From: Gammaproteobacteria bacterium
GTDB taxonomy: Bacteria; Pseudomonadota; Gammaproteobacteria; SZUA-152
DNA: 52,311 nucleotides
Reading direction: 5' to 3'
Assembly (NCBI GenBank): GCA_029882975.1
Contig: JAOUJW010000037.1
Span: forward strand, 1 to 52,311
The notes under the pieces were generated by a model. The model worked only from the letters and a program-made list of their open reading frames with translations. It had not been told where the DNA came from and searched no databases. Below are positions 1 through 7,771 of this stretch, piece after piece. Every line of letters starts with the position of its first letter. The first letter of the stretch is position 1. The position numbers were made by a program, and so were the translations under genes.

Positions 1-155
1 GCTGGTGTTGGTGCCGGTGCGGGAGTTGGTGCGGGCGCCGGAGTTGGTGCCGGTGCGGGAGTTGGTGCCGGTGCGGGAGTTGGTGCCGGTGCGGGAGTTG
101 GTGCCGGTGCCGGAGTTGGTGCCGGAGTTGGTGCCGGTGCCGGCGGTGGCGGGGG
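1..155. repeat. 18-bp tandem repeat coding Pro-Ala-Pro-Thr tail
   Basis: The unit, on the + strand, is close to GGAGTTGGTGCCGGTGCG and recurs several times with small changes. On the minus strand it encodes PAPTPA-type hexapeptides in the tail of the multiheme protein. The other frames are also open through the repeat, but these are shadows. Confidence 0.85.
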
Positions 156-1349
156 TGGGGTCCCTCCGCCCATACCGGGTGGAGGAGGTGGTGGTGTAGA
201 TGGCGGCAAAGATACCAAACAGTTGCCAATCGTATTGACCCAACTGTTTACCATGTGACATGCGCTACAATCATAGCCTGTCGTGGAGCAGTGGCCTCCC
301 GGCAAACTATGGCAATCACTACACTGGCCCAGTGCCTGAGAGTGATCGATAGGAAGCAGGGTGGGTATCCATGCATTCGTGCTATGACAGCCTTCACAAA
401 AAAATGAGGTGTTAGGGTGAGTAGCGGGTTTTGCTGTGGATCCACTGTTGCCATCATGGCAACCGGATTGAGCACAGGGCTGGCCTGCGACTATGGCGTG
501 ATTTAATAAGGCACCTAACCAAGAGGTCGTGCTATGGCAGGCTTCGCAAGCGAAAGTGGTTGGGATATGACTGGACCCTTTGCCTGTGGTTATGACGTTA
601 TCATGGCAATTTTCACAGGCCTCCGTTGTTTGAGAGTGGTCGATTAACGTAAATGAGTTCCACGTCGTTGTTGAATGACATGCCTGACATAAATCTGATG
701 TGAGTGGGTGGGTGGCTCCTTTATTGGGCGCATAGACATTGTCATGGCATCCGGACTGGGTACAGGCGAGATCCTGTACGGTGGTATGATCCAGAGCTCC
801 GGGTGTTGCACTTGTCAAAGCGGAAATTGCGCTTTCGCCGTAGTCGTTTTGAGCGGTGATATAAAAATAGACGGTGACGTCATTGCTAAGATTTACCTGG
901 GTATGGCTGGTATCTGTGGTTGTCGCGACTAGGGTAATGTTGCCGGGGATTAGGTCCTCACGGGGGCCCATGTAAACATTGTACGCCGTGGCATCATTCA
1001 GTGCTTGCCAGTTGATGCGTACAGCGCCGTTCATTTCTATGACTCGGGCAATTTGCGGTGCGTCCGGTATCAAGCCCTGACCGGTGGCGTCCACCGAAAT
1101 GGAAATATGATCGCCGGCGGAAACCGTTAAACCCATGGCTTCACAATTCCATGCGATTCCCACCGGCTGGTAGGCGCTTACCCTTTCACCTGTGGTTTTA
1201 TTCTTACATTTTACTTTTTGTATAGTGGTTACGCCGCTTAAGCTGCCACCGGTTTGCTGGGCAAACACGGGTACTGAAATTAGAATGGCGAATAGCAGGA
1301 CGAAATGCCTGTATTTATGCTTTAAGCGAGCTATATTATCTATCTCCAT
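1..1349 (-). CDS. Exported multiheme cytochrome with fibronectin III-like domain (3' end cut by window)
   Basis: The reading frame opens at an ATG at 1349, seven bases after GGAG, and stays open to the window edge, so the C-terminus is missing. A signal peptide ends near residue 30 (VFAQQ). Residues of about 90-180 look like a fibronectin type III domain (DAPQIARV, INWQALNDATAYNVYMG, YFYITAQN). Six canonical CXXCH motifs follow (CQACH, CENCH, CEACH, CEGCH, CSDCH, CSACH), plus two CX4CH variants (CTQSGCH, CAQSGCH). The spacing 'CHST-x-W ... DH' matches the 17-heme protein at 13480, so the two are probably homologues. A proline-rich PAPTPA tail begins after the hemes and runs off the edge. I infer a periplasmic or cell-surface electron-transfer protein; the electron partner is unknown. 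The CX4CH sites may or may not carry heme. Confidence 0.85.
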   Translation of the reverse strand, partial: MEIDNIARLKHKYRHFVLLFAILISVPVFAQQTGGSLSGVTTIQKVKCKNKTTGERVSAYQPVGIAWNCEAMGLTVSAGDHISISVDATGQGLIPDAPQIARVIEMNGAVRINWQALNDATAYNVYMGPREDLIPGNITLVATTTDTSHTQVNLSNDVTVYFYITAQNDYGESAISALTSATPGALDHTTVQDLACTQSGCHDNVYAPNKGATHPLTSDLCQACHSTTTWNSFTLIDHSQTTEACENCHDNVITTGKGSSHIPTTFACEACHSTTSWLGALLNHAIVAGQPCAQSGCHDGNSGSTAKPATHPNTSFFCEGCHSTNAWIPTLLPIDHSQALGQCSDCHSLPGGHCSTTGYDCSACHMVNSWVNTIGNCLVSLPPSTPPPPPPGMGGGTPPPPPPAPAPTPAPTPAPAPTPAPAPTPAPAPTPAPAPTPAPAPTPAPAPTP

Positions 1350-1530
1350 TAATATGCTCCTTATTATTACAGCTGCTTATATAAGTTAACGTGCAATCTG
1401 CGTAACACTAGCAATTAATTTAAGTAATTCAAGTCCGGTTGTGTAAAAAGGTATTATTTGCCTGAAAACTGATGGAGCAATGTGCAAATTGAACAGAGTC
1501 TGTTCTAATGGATTTTGGTGTGGGGGTAAT

Positions 1531-1557
1531 AAAAAGGCGGATACGAGTGTATCCGCC
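1531..1557 (-). terminator. Rho-independent terminator of the FadL gene
   Basis: Read on the minus strand, a perfect 9-bp stem (GGCGGATAC / GTATCCGCC, loop of 4) is followed by TTTTTATT. It lies 35 bases after the FadL stop. A second 8-bp inverted repeat (1567-1574 / 1587-1594) overlaps the stop codon. Confidence 0.8.
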
Positions 1558-1591
1558 GGAGTAGTTTAAGCTCAGTGTTTAATAATTGAGC

Positions 1592-2893
1592 TTAGAAATT
1601 GTAGTTGACCTGGGCACTGATAATGTTAACGGAAAGGTCGTAAGTTCCGTTCAGGGTCTGACCCAGGGCATTTGTTCTATTAATCGCCGTATCGTCGATC
1701 ATTATGTGTACATAGCCAAAATCAAAACTCATGGTACCTTGTTTGTAACCCAAGCCTAATGCCAGCCAAGTACGGTCGTTGTCCGGTACCCGAGGTGAGC
1801 GGTAGGTGGAATTGGGGGCGGCGCCTTCATCGAAAGCAAATCCACCACGGTAGGTGAAGTTTTGATTGGCAAGATAGTTGATCCCGACAGAATATTTGAA
1901 AGTGTCTTTCCAGTGCATTTCTTCTACGGTGGTGGGCGTATTGGGATTGCTGTATTCCACTTTCAGCTCATTCAAGCGACTCCATTTTGTAAGAGTGATA
2001 TCCCCAAGGAGCTGAATTTTTGGAGTCACCATTTGCACGGAACTTAGGCTGGCGGTTTCCGGTAGCGTAAGGTTCGCAGTCGCATCTGAATTAGCAAAGG
2101 CTATGGCTATTGGTGTGGCGGCGAGTGGTGCGGGTATAGTGAAGTTGGATTGGCCTTCCAGTTTGTGTTTGACCTTGGATCGGTATGAAAACCCGATTTT
2201 GGCAGATTGGGACGGTGCGAATAAAATTCCTGTGTTATAGCCCATAGCCCAACTGTCCCCGGTGATTTCAGCAAATCCGTCCAATGAACCTGCAGGGTTG
2301 CCGGAGATGGTACCAAAGTCCACTACATTGCTGAGAGTGGCATCTGCATATTGGAGATTCATTCCAAAACCCAGAGACCAGCCGCCGGCCACGCTAAAGG
2401 CTAAAGAGGGATTAAAATTTACGGTTTTCAGTTGGGACTTTACGGCTTGGTATCGTCCTACCCAACTCTTATCGTACTCGGTGGTCAGTCCATAGGGAGC
2501 AGAGATACCGATTCCAAATTTAGTTGCGCTGCCAATATTGGTTACATAGTAAGCATTGGGAACCAGCTCCGTACCGCCGGCATCGCCGCCGTTACCGCCG
2601 CTCACCGTTCCTCCTCCGCCGTATCGGGTATTGCCATTGCTAAACTTAGCTGAGGGTGTAATGGCATGTAGAGCAAAACTGCCGGTATTGCCATTGAGTT
2701 GGGTCATCCCCGCCGGATTAAAGAATACAGTAGAGGCGTCATTGCTAACGGCTGCCGACCCTGCATAGGCGTTGCCCAGACCGCTTACGTTTTGTTCGAC
2801 AATGGAAAATCCCGCAGACCAAGCCAGCCCCGGTAAGGCCAAGGTGCTTAGAATTGCGGAAGTTTTTATTAAACCCATAGTTGGTGTTTTCAT
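1592..2893 (-). CDS. FadL/OmpP1-family outer-membrane hydrophobic-substrate channel
   Basis: The 433-residue protein has a signal peptide ending in GLAWSA and then the hallmark FadL amino terminus: AGFSIVEQ, GLGNAYAG and NPAGM. It ends in an aromatic residue (VNYNF), as outer-membrane barrels do. Family members are 14-stranded barrels that let long-chain fatty acids or aromatic hydrocarbons cross the outer membrane. The ATG at 2893 has AAGGAG about 10 bases upstream. It is transcribed away from a second FadL-type gene at 3189 and has its own terminator. The substrate cannot be told from sequence. Confidence 0.93.
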   Translation of the reverse strand: MKTPTMGLIKTSAILSTLALPGLAWSAGFSIVEQNVSGLGNAYAGSAAVSNDASTVFFNPAGMTQLNGNTGSFALHAITPSAKFSNGNTRYGGGGTVSGGNGGDAGGTELVPNAYYVTNIGSATKFGIGISAPYGLTTEYDKSWVGRYQAVKSQLKTVNFNPSLAFSVAGGWSLGFGMNLQYADATLSNVVDFGTISGNPAGSLDGFAEITGDSWAMGYNTGILFAPSQSAKIGFSYRSKVKHKLEGQSNFTIPAPLAATPIAIAFANSDATANLTLPETASLSSVQMVTPKIQLLGDITLTKWSRLNELKVEYSNPNTPTTVEEMHWKDTFKYSVGINYLANQNFTYRGGFAFDEGAAPNSTYRSPRVPDNDRTWLALGLGYKQGTMSFDFGYVHIMIDDTAINRTNALGQTLNGTYDLSVNIISAQVNYNF

Positions 2894-3101
2894 GGGATCA
2901 GGCTCCTTGCAGCGTTGGTTTCATAGTTGTTTGTCTTCATAATTAATTCAAAGATAGAAATCGCTATTTCGTATATAAAAAGACGCTGGTATTCTTAACT
3001 GGCGCCGTACTTTGTCACACGAAACTCATCAAAAAGCTTCAAAAAAATTACGCCTGGCTTAAATTTTTAAATTGGTGTAAATGTAACAGAAAAATTGGTT
3101 G

Positions 3102-3107
3102 TATAAT
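3102..3107 (+). promoter_or_regulatory. Possible -10 element for the second FadL gene
   Basis: A perfect TATAAT lies 82 bases before the GTG start, in a very AT-rich stretch between the two divergent FadL genes. I see no good -35 at 16-18 bases, so the call is weak. Confidence 0.35.
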
Positions 3108-3188
3108 ATTTTTATTGGAGCGAATTCTTTATCTCTATTAAAGTGGAATAGAGCCGTACCATAATAAAACGCACCGGGAGAATCTCAA

Positions 3189-4631
3189 GTGAAAAAATCA
3201 CATTTCAAACAAGTCTTGCCGCTAGGATTGATGAGTCTAGTCTTATCGCCTGGGTTGTATGCTACCAACGGTATGAATTTAGAAGGCTATGGCCCCGAAG
3301 CACATGCTATGGGTGGCGCTTCCATGGCATATGATAATGGCACAGCTGCCGTTATGAACAATCCGGCTACATTGGGTTTTATGGAAAAAAGCAGGCTGGA
3401 TGTGGCGTTTGGGTTTTTAGGGCCGAATGTGACTTCCAACGGCGCTGATTCCTCCGCCGATGCGTTTTATATGCCGGCAATCGGGTATATCCAAAAAAAC
3501 AATAATTTGTTTTATGGGGTTACCATGTTTTCCCAAGGTGGGATGGGGACGGAGTATGACAACGCTGGTTTTATGACAGAAGGGGGCCCAAGTTCCGGTA
3601 AAACTGTGCGGTCGGAAGTGGGTGTTGGACGGTTAATTTTTCCATTGGCAATGCGTGTTAATAATCAGCTTAGTGTGGCGGCAACCTTAGATTATGTTTG
3701 GGCAGGTATGGACTTGCAAATGGACATGAGCGGAGCACAGTTTGGTGATATGACCGTGGTGGGTTCTCAGTCCAAGGGTTCAGTATCCGGTTCACTCCCA
3801 ACTCAATTGGGGGGAATGGAATTTGTCGGCATACTGCAAGGCGGTAATCCCGTAAATTGGGCCCGGTTTGACTTTTCAGATGGCAGCCCATTTACTGGAA
3901 AAGCAAAAGGCACCGGGCTGGCGGGGAAAGTCGGCGTTATGTTTCAGATGAATTCCCAGGTTTCCTTCGGCGCTACTTACCATACTGAAACCTCGTTAGG
4001 TGATATGACCTCGGATAATTCCACCATAATGATGAGCGCCAATATTGATGATAACTACTTAAACCAAACTTGGGATGGCGGCGGTACCGGCACAGCGGCG
4101 GGAACATATACTGCGGTAACCATTCCACTAACTGGTAAGATTTCAATCAAAGATTTTCAATGGCCCGCCGCCTTGGGATTTGGTACTCAGTTTAAACTAA
4201 ACAATATAATCACCTTGGTCGCAGACATTAAACAAGTATTTTGGTCGAGCGTGATGAAGAATTTCAACATGACCTTTAATGCTGGAACTCAACCCGGATT
4301 GGCTGCTGGATTCTCTGGTGGAGATCTGAACGCTGCGTTAAAACAGGAATGGGATGATCAAACGGTATTGCAATTAGGGGGAGCCTATCAGTTCAATCCT
4401 GATTGGGTTTTTAGAGGTGGTTATAACTATGCATCCAATCCTATTCCTAACGAATACCTCAATCAATTGTTTCCCGCAACGATTGAACATCATCTGACGA
4501 TGGGGGCAGGGCACAAACTGGATGGATCCTCTTCAATCGATTTTTCATTAGCGTACGCTTTGTCAAATGAATCTGCCGGAGTTAAACACAGCCAGACCAA
4601 TTGGCAATTTCTTTACACCCATATGTTCTAA
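3189..4631 (+). CDS. Second FadL/OmpP1-family outer-membrane channel
   Basis: The 480-residue protein starts at GTG 3189 after GGGAG (8-base spacing) and has a signal peptide ending in GLYA. The mature N-terminus (TNGMNLEGYGPEAHAMGGAS, then NNPATLGF) is a diverged form of the FadL pattern in which NPAGM has become NPATL. The C-terminus ends in phenylalanine (YTHMF), the barrel-assembly signal. It differs clearly from the neighbouring FadL, so the two are paralogues from different subfamilies rather than a recent duplication. The role is probably uptake of a hydrophobic compound, unproven. A strong terminator follows. Confidence 0.88.
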   Translation: MKKSHFKQVLPLGLMSLVLSPGLYATNGMNLEGYGPEAHAMGGASMAYDNGTAAVMNNPATLGFMEKSRLDVAFGFLGPNVTSNGADSSADAFYMPAIGYIQKNNNLFYGVTMFSQGGMGTEYDNAGFMTEGGPSSGKTVRSEVGVGRLIFPLAMRVNNQLSVAATLDYVWAGMDLQMDMSGAQFGDMTVVGSQSKGSVSGSLPTQLGGMEFVGILQGGNPVNWARFDFSDGSPFTGKAKGTGLAGKVGVMFQMNSQVSFGATYHTETSLGDMTSDNSTIMMSANIDDNYLNQTWDGGGTGTAAGTYTAVTIPLTGKISIKDFQWPAALGFGTQFKLNNIITLVADIKQVFWSSVMKNFNMTFNAGTQPGLAAGFSGGDLNAALKQEWDDQTVLQLGGAYQFNPDWVFRGGYNYASNPIPNEYLNQLFPATIEHHLTMGAGHKLDGSSSIDFSLAYALSNESAGVKHSQTNWQFLYTHMF

Positions 4632-4656
4632 GATTGAGCGATTTGCGAGGTCTGAT

Positions 4657-4688
4657 AAAAAACCCCCGGTTAGAAGCCGGGGGTTTTT
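4657..4688. terminator. Bidirectional Rho-independent terminator
   Basis: The arms CCCCCGG (4663-4669) and CCGGGGG (4677-4683) are flanked by an A-run on the left and a T-run on the right, so the structure works both ways. It sits between the convergent FadL gene (ends 4631) and ankyrin gene (ends 4718). Confidence 0.9.
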
Positions 4689-4717
4689 CGTAGATCAAAA
4701 CAAATGGTCCGAAGGTG

Positions 4718-5866
4718 CTATTCCAGCAACTTCTTTAATAACCCCATTTCCCCCCGATCATAGTTTTCCAGGGCAGCGGAGGTATCTTCGTGGCCTTCGT
4801 TTTTAGCCAAGGAATATGCCGTGTTGCCCAGTTTGTTAACCTGCGTGGTTAGAGCGCCGTAGCTGAGCAGGGTGTTCAGGGTGTCTGTCTTGCCCAATTC
4901 GGCCGCCAGCAACAGGGCGGTGTTGTCATAGTTGTTTTTCAGGTTCACATTGGCGCCGGCGTCCAGTAACATTTTGACAATGTCTTTGTAGCCGCCAGTG
5001 GTGGCGAACATGAGAGCGGTGTTACCGCTTTTGGATTGAATATCCACATGCGCGCCTTTTTTCAACAAGATTGTCACAACCTCAGCGTAACCGCCTTTAG
5101 CCGCACGCATCAATGGGGTTTGTTGATTTACGTCGCGGATGTTAATCTCGATCTTTCTTTGTGACAGCAACACCTTGACCATATCGGCAGAGCCGTGATC
5201 GGCGGCAAACCACAATGCGGACCGGCCGTAACCGTCAGTGCCGTTTATATTGGCACCGGAGGCGACTATTTTACGGGCGATGGCATCATAGGAAAAACGT
5301 GCGGCTGTGGTAAGCGCGGTTAAAAACGTTTTGTCCTGAATGGTTCGGTTTGCGCCTTTTTCAATGAGGAAAGAGGCGACATTAAAGTACCCCATACGAA
5401 TGGACCAAATAAGAGCGGTGCGGCCAAATTTATCGGTTGTGTTCATGCTGGCACCACGGCTGAGAAGCTCAGCGACCGCTTCGCGTTGGCCATTGCGGGC
5501 GGCCCAGGCCAAAGGTGTGAGTCCGTCCAAATCTGCCAGGTTGATGTCACCACCGTGTTTTTGCAATAAACGAATGATCGCCGGATGACCGCGCCAAGCC
5601 GCATAGGTCATGGCGCTGCGACCGTCTCGGTCACGGGCATTGATGTTGCCTTTCGGGATCAGTTTGCTTACCTCGTCCTGTTTGCCTTTCCATGCGGCAT
5701 ACATAAGCTGGGTCCAACCGTCGTATAACTGGATTTTTTCGGCGGGATCCGGGGTTCTGTTTTTGAATCGCTCGCTTTTGGCAGCCAAAGCGCTGGTCGA
5801 GCCCAGTGAGGCAATAAGAAAAATACTACTAAGTGTAGTAAATATGGTAAATTTGGCGCTTGTCAT
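4718..5866 (-). CDS. Exported ankyrin-repeat protein
   Basis: About nine to ten ankyrin repeats of 33 residues fill the protein after residue 45, with typical turns such as DGRSAMTYAAWRGH, GLTPLAWAARNG and GNTALMFATTGG. I place the start at the ATG at 5866 because a clean signal peptide then follows (MTSAKFTIF ... TSALAAK). An in-frame ATG at 5905 would put 13 extra residues ahead of it and has no ribosome-binding site. Exported ankyrin proteins are protein-binding scaffolds in the periplasm; the partner here is unknown. Together with the Sel1 protein at 5967 and the Sel1-ankyrin protein at 17794, it flanks the cytochrome cluster. Confidence 0.85.
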   Translation of the reverse strand: MTSAKFTIFTTLSSIFLIASLGSTSALAAKSERFKNRTPDPAEKIQLYDGWTQLMYAAWKGKQDEVSKLIPKGNINARDRDGRSAMTYAAWRGHPAIIRLLQKHGGDINLADLDGLTPLAWAARNGQREAVAELLSRGASMNTTDKFGRTALIWSIRMGYFNVASFLIEKGANRTIQDKTFLTALTTAARFSYDAIARKIVASGANINGTDGYGRSALWFAADHGSADMVKVLLSQRKIEINIRDVNQQTPLMRAAKGGYAEVVTILLKKGAHVDIQSKSGNTALMFATTGGYKDIVKMLLDAGANVNLKNNYDNTALLLAAELGKTDTLNTLLSYGALTTQVNKLGNTAYSLAKNEGHEDTSAALENYDRGEMGLLKKLLE

Positions 5867-5966
5867 GGCGATATCGATTCCATTATGAATAAAACAGGAC
5901 AACATATTGTAATATTTACGGTTCGGGACCGGAAGAGGGTTTCCGTTGAAATAGTCTATCGATACA

Positions 5967-7730
5967 ATGGACCCGCTGATTCAGGTTTTTAGCTTATCTT
6001 TTATGATGAAAATAAGATATATCATTGTTTTTACGTTTTTTTTAGTGGTCGGTGTAGCATCGGCGGACGAAGCCAAGCCTGTGGAAAGCAAGGCCAAAAC
6101 TTCGAAAAGCACAAAAAAAACACCATCTCAAGACGATGCAGTGTCTGCTGCTTCTAAACAGGTTGTGATTCCCTCGGCTGTAGAGTGGTATTTGGATATG
6201 GCGGAAATGGGGGACAAGGATGCTCAGTTTAATTTGGGTTCCATTTATGAAACCGGTTTTGGCGTAGAGGTGGACTATAAGTCGGCGGTGAAGTGGTATA
6301 CCGAAGCGGCGAAACAAAATCATCCCGTAGCCCAAATTAAATTAGGTATGATGCACTATCTGGGCTTGGGGGGTGAAGTCAGTATTATTCGTGGTAAAAA
6401 ATGGATCAATGAAGCGGTAAAAAACGGAAACTCGGTTGCCAAACTGTTGCAAACCAAAGTGCTGGCGCACGATGCAGAAGCCGATATTGACCCAAAGAAA
6501 GTTATAGGTAAAGTTCGAGCTGCTTACGATAAAGGCGAAATCAATGCAGAAGAAACTTTGCGTTTGGAGTTACAAAAAATTCAGCGGCAACGCAAAGTAG
6601 AACAGCCCAAGGAGCGATTTTCCGGAAAAGTGACCGGCTCCGGCGCTAAACCCGGTTCGGTCAAGAATCGAGTTCCTGCTTTTCTGGAAGACAAAGTCAA
6701 ATCGGTGGTTCCAACAGGGGATAGCCTGGTCATGATTCGCCGCAATGCTCGCGAAGGAGTTCCTGAAGCCCAGTTCGAATTGGCGCAATTGTATGCAAGT
6801 GGGGAAAAAGTAGAACGAAACCTCAAGGAAGCGTTTCGATGGTATTCCTCTGCGGCTAATCATGGGTACAAGGATGCTCAATACCGCTTAGGTTTGGCTT
6901 ATCTGTATGGGTTGGGGGTCAATAAGAGCCTGGCTCAAGCAGGCATGTGGTTAAAGAAAGCCAGTGAACAGCAGCAGAAATCTGCCAGCTTGTTGTTAGC
7001 CTATTCCAGTTCGATTCGTGGCGGAGCCGTGGATAGAGAGAACTCCATACTTCTGAGTTGGTATATCGATGCTGCGATCGACGGTGACGGTGCAGCAATG
7101 ATGGGTTTGGGGACTATGTTTGAATACGGGTGGGGCGTTCCCATGAATGTGGATGAAGCGAAGCAGTGGTATCGCAAAGCTCGTGATATTGGAATACGCG
7201 GCGCCGCCAAAGCCTTCCGCGGAGTGAGAGTCGGTGAGGGTGAAAACGTGGGGCAACAAGGGGCAGCTTCCGAGGACGATGCCAATAAATTCGTTCCGCT
7301 CAAGCCTCGACGTGAGCGTGAAGCACCGGAGGAAGCGAGCCCTCAGCGCCGCACAGAGAGCCCGCAGCGGATGGAGAGCCCTCAGCGGATGGAGAGCCCG
7401 CAGCGGATGGAGAGCCCTCAGCGGATGGAGAGCCCTCAGCGGATGGAGAGCCCTCAGCGGATGGAGAGCTCTCAGCGGATGGAGAGCCCTCAGCGCACAG
7501 AGAGCCCTCAGCATAGCAGAGTCCAAGATCAAGCCGCCGACGGACAGCATACCCCTCTGGTGGTACAACAAGGCAGCCGCAGTCCCTTTCAGCATCCCAT
7601 GCCAGAGGCTGAATCCTCCGATTCCATTAACATGGACCGCTTGAAAGAAACGGTTACTCCTGTGTTGCTATTGTTTCTGGGTTTATTTCTCGGTGGTATG
7701 GCATTTAATTTTTTGCGTCGCATCACCTGA
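5967..7730 (+). CDS. Exported Sel1-repeat protein with Met-Glu-Ser-Pro-Gln-Arg repeats and C-terminal anchor
   Basis: A signal peptide (MKIRYIIVFTFFLVVGVASA) is followed by Sel1-like TPR repeats in two blocks, at about residues 70-150 and 255-420 (for example DAQFNLGSIYETGFGVEVD and GYKDAQYRLGLAYLYGLGV). A low-complexity stretch of about nine hexapeptides (TESPQR, MESPQR) comes next. A hydrophobic segment near the end (VTPVLLLFLGLFLGGMAF) and a short basic tail suggest inner-membrane anchoring with the repeats in the periplasm. The true start is more likely ATG 6003 or 6006 than 5967, because the signal peptide begins there; no start has a strong Shine-Dalgarno. The function is unknown. Sel1 proteins usually scaffold complexes. 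Confidence 0.85.
   Translation: MDPLIQVFSLSFMMKIRYIIVFTFFLVVGVASADEAKPVESKAKTSKSTKKTPSQDDAVSAASKQVVIPSAVEWYLDMAEMGDKDAQFNLGSIYETGFGVEVDYKSAVKWYTEAAKQNHPVAQIKLGMMHYLGLGGEVSIIRGKKWINEAVKNGNSVAKLLQTKVLAHDAEADIDPKKVIGKVRAAYDKGEINAEETLRLELQKIQRQRKVEQPKERFSGKVTGSGAKPGSVKNRVPAFLEDKVKSVVPTGDSLVMIRRNAREGVPEAQFELAQLYASGEKVERNLKEAFRWYSSAANHGYKDAQYRLGLAYLYGLGVNKSLAQAGMWLKKASEQQQKSASLLLAYSSSIRGGAVDRENSILLSWYIDAAIDGDGAAMMGLGTMFEYGWGVPMNVDEAKQWYRKARDIGIRGAAKAFRGVRVGEGENVGQQGAASEDDANKFVPLKPRREREAPEEASPQRRTESPQRMESPQRMESPQRMESPQRMESPQRMESPQRMESSQRMESPQRTESPQHSRVQDQAADGQHTPLVVQQGSRSPFQHPMPEAESSDSINMDRLKETVTPVLLLFLGLFLGGMAFNFLRRIT
7335..7512 (+). repeat. 18-bp tandem repeat, about nine units
   Basis: The unit GAGAGCCCTCAGCGGATG encodes ESPQRM. 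Units differ by single silent changes (CCC/CCT), one Ser for Pro, and Thr for Met at both ends. The array lies between the Sel1 domain and the membrane anchor, so it acts as a charged linker whose length could vary between strains. Confidence 0.9.
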
Positions 7731-7735
7731 AATGT

Positions 7736-7765
7736 CGAGTAAACCGGGGTCAAGCGGTTTACTCG
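7736..7765. terminator. Hairpin between convergent genes
   Basis: A perfect 10-bp inverted repeat (CGAGTAAACC / GGTTTACTCG, 10-base loop) lies in the 41-base gap between two convergent stop codons. It lacks a long T-run, so its strength as a terminator is uncertain. Confidence 0.6.
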
Positions 7766-7771
7766 ATCGCC

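Noticed and set aside
5-475. Small ORFs over the multiheme gene at the left edge
   Set aside because: They are shadows of the minus-strand frame that contains the signal peptide and CXXCH motifs.
6996-7644. Long open frames on both strands across the MESPQR array (RALHPL and SGWRAL repeats)
   Set aside because: An 18-bp unit without stop codons keeps other frames open. Only the Sel1 frame has a signal peptide, domains and a coherent end.
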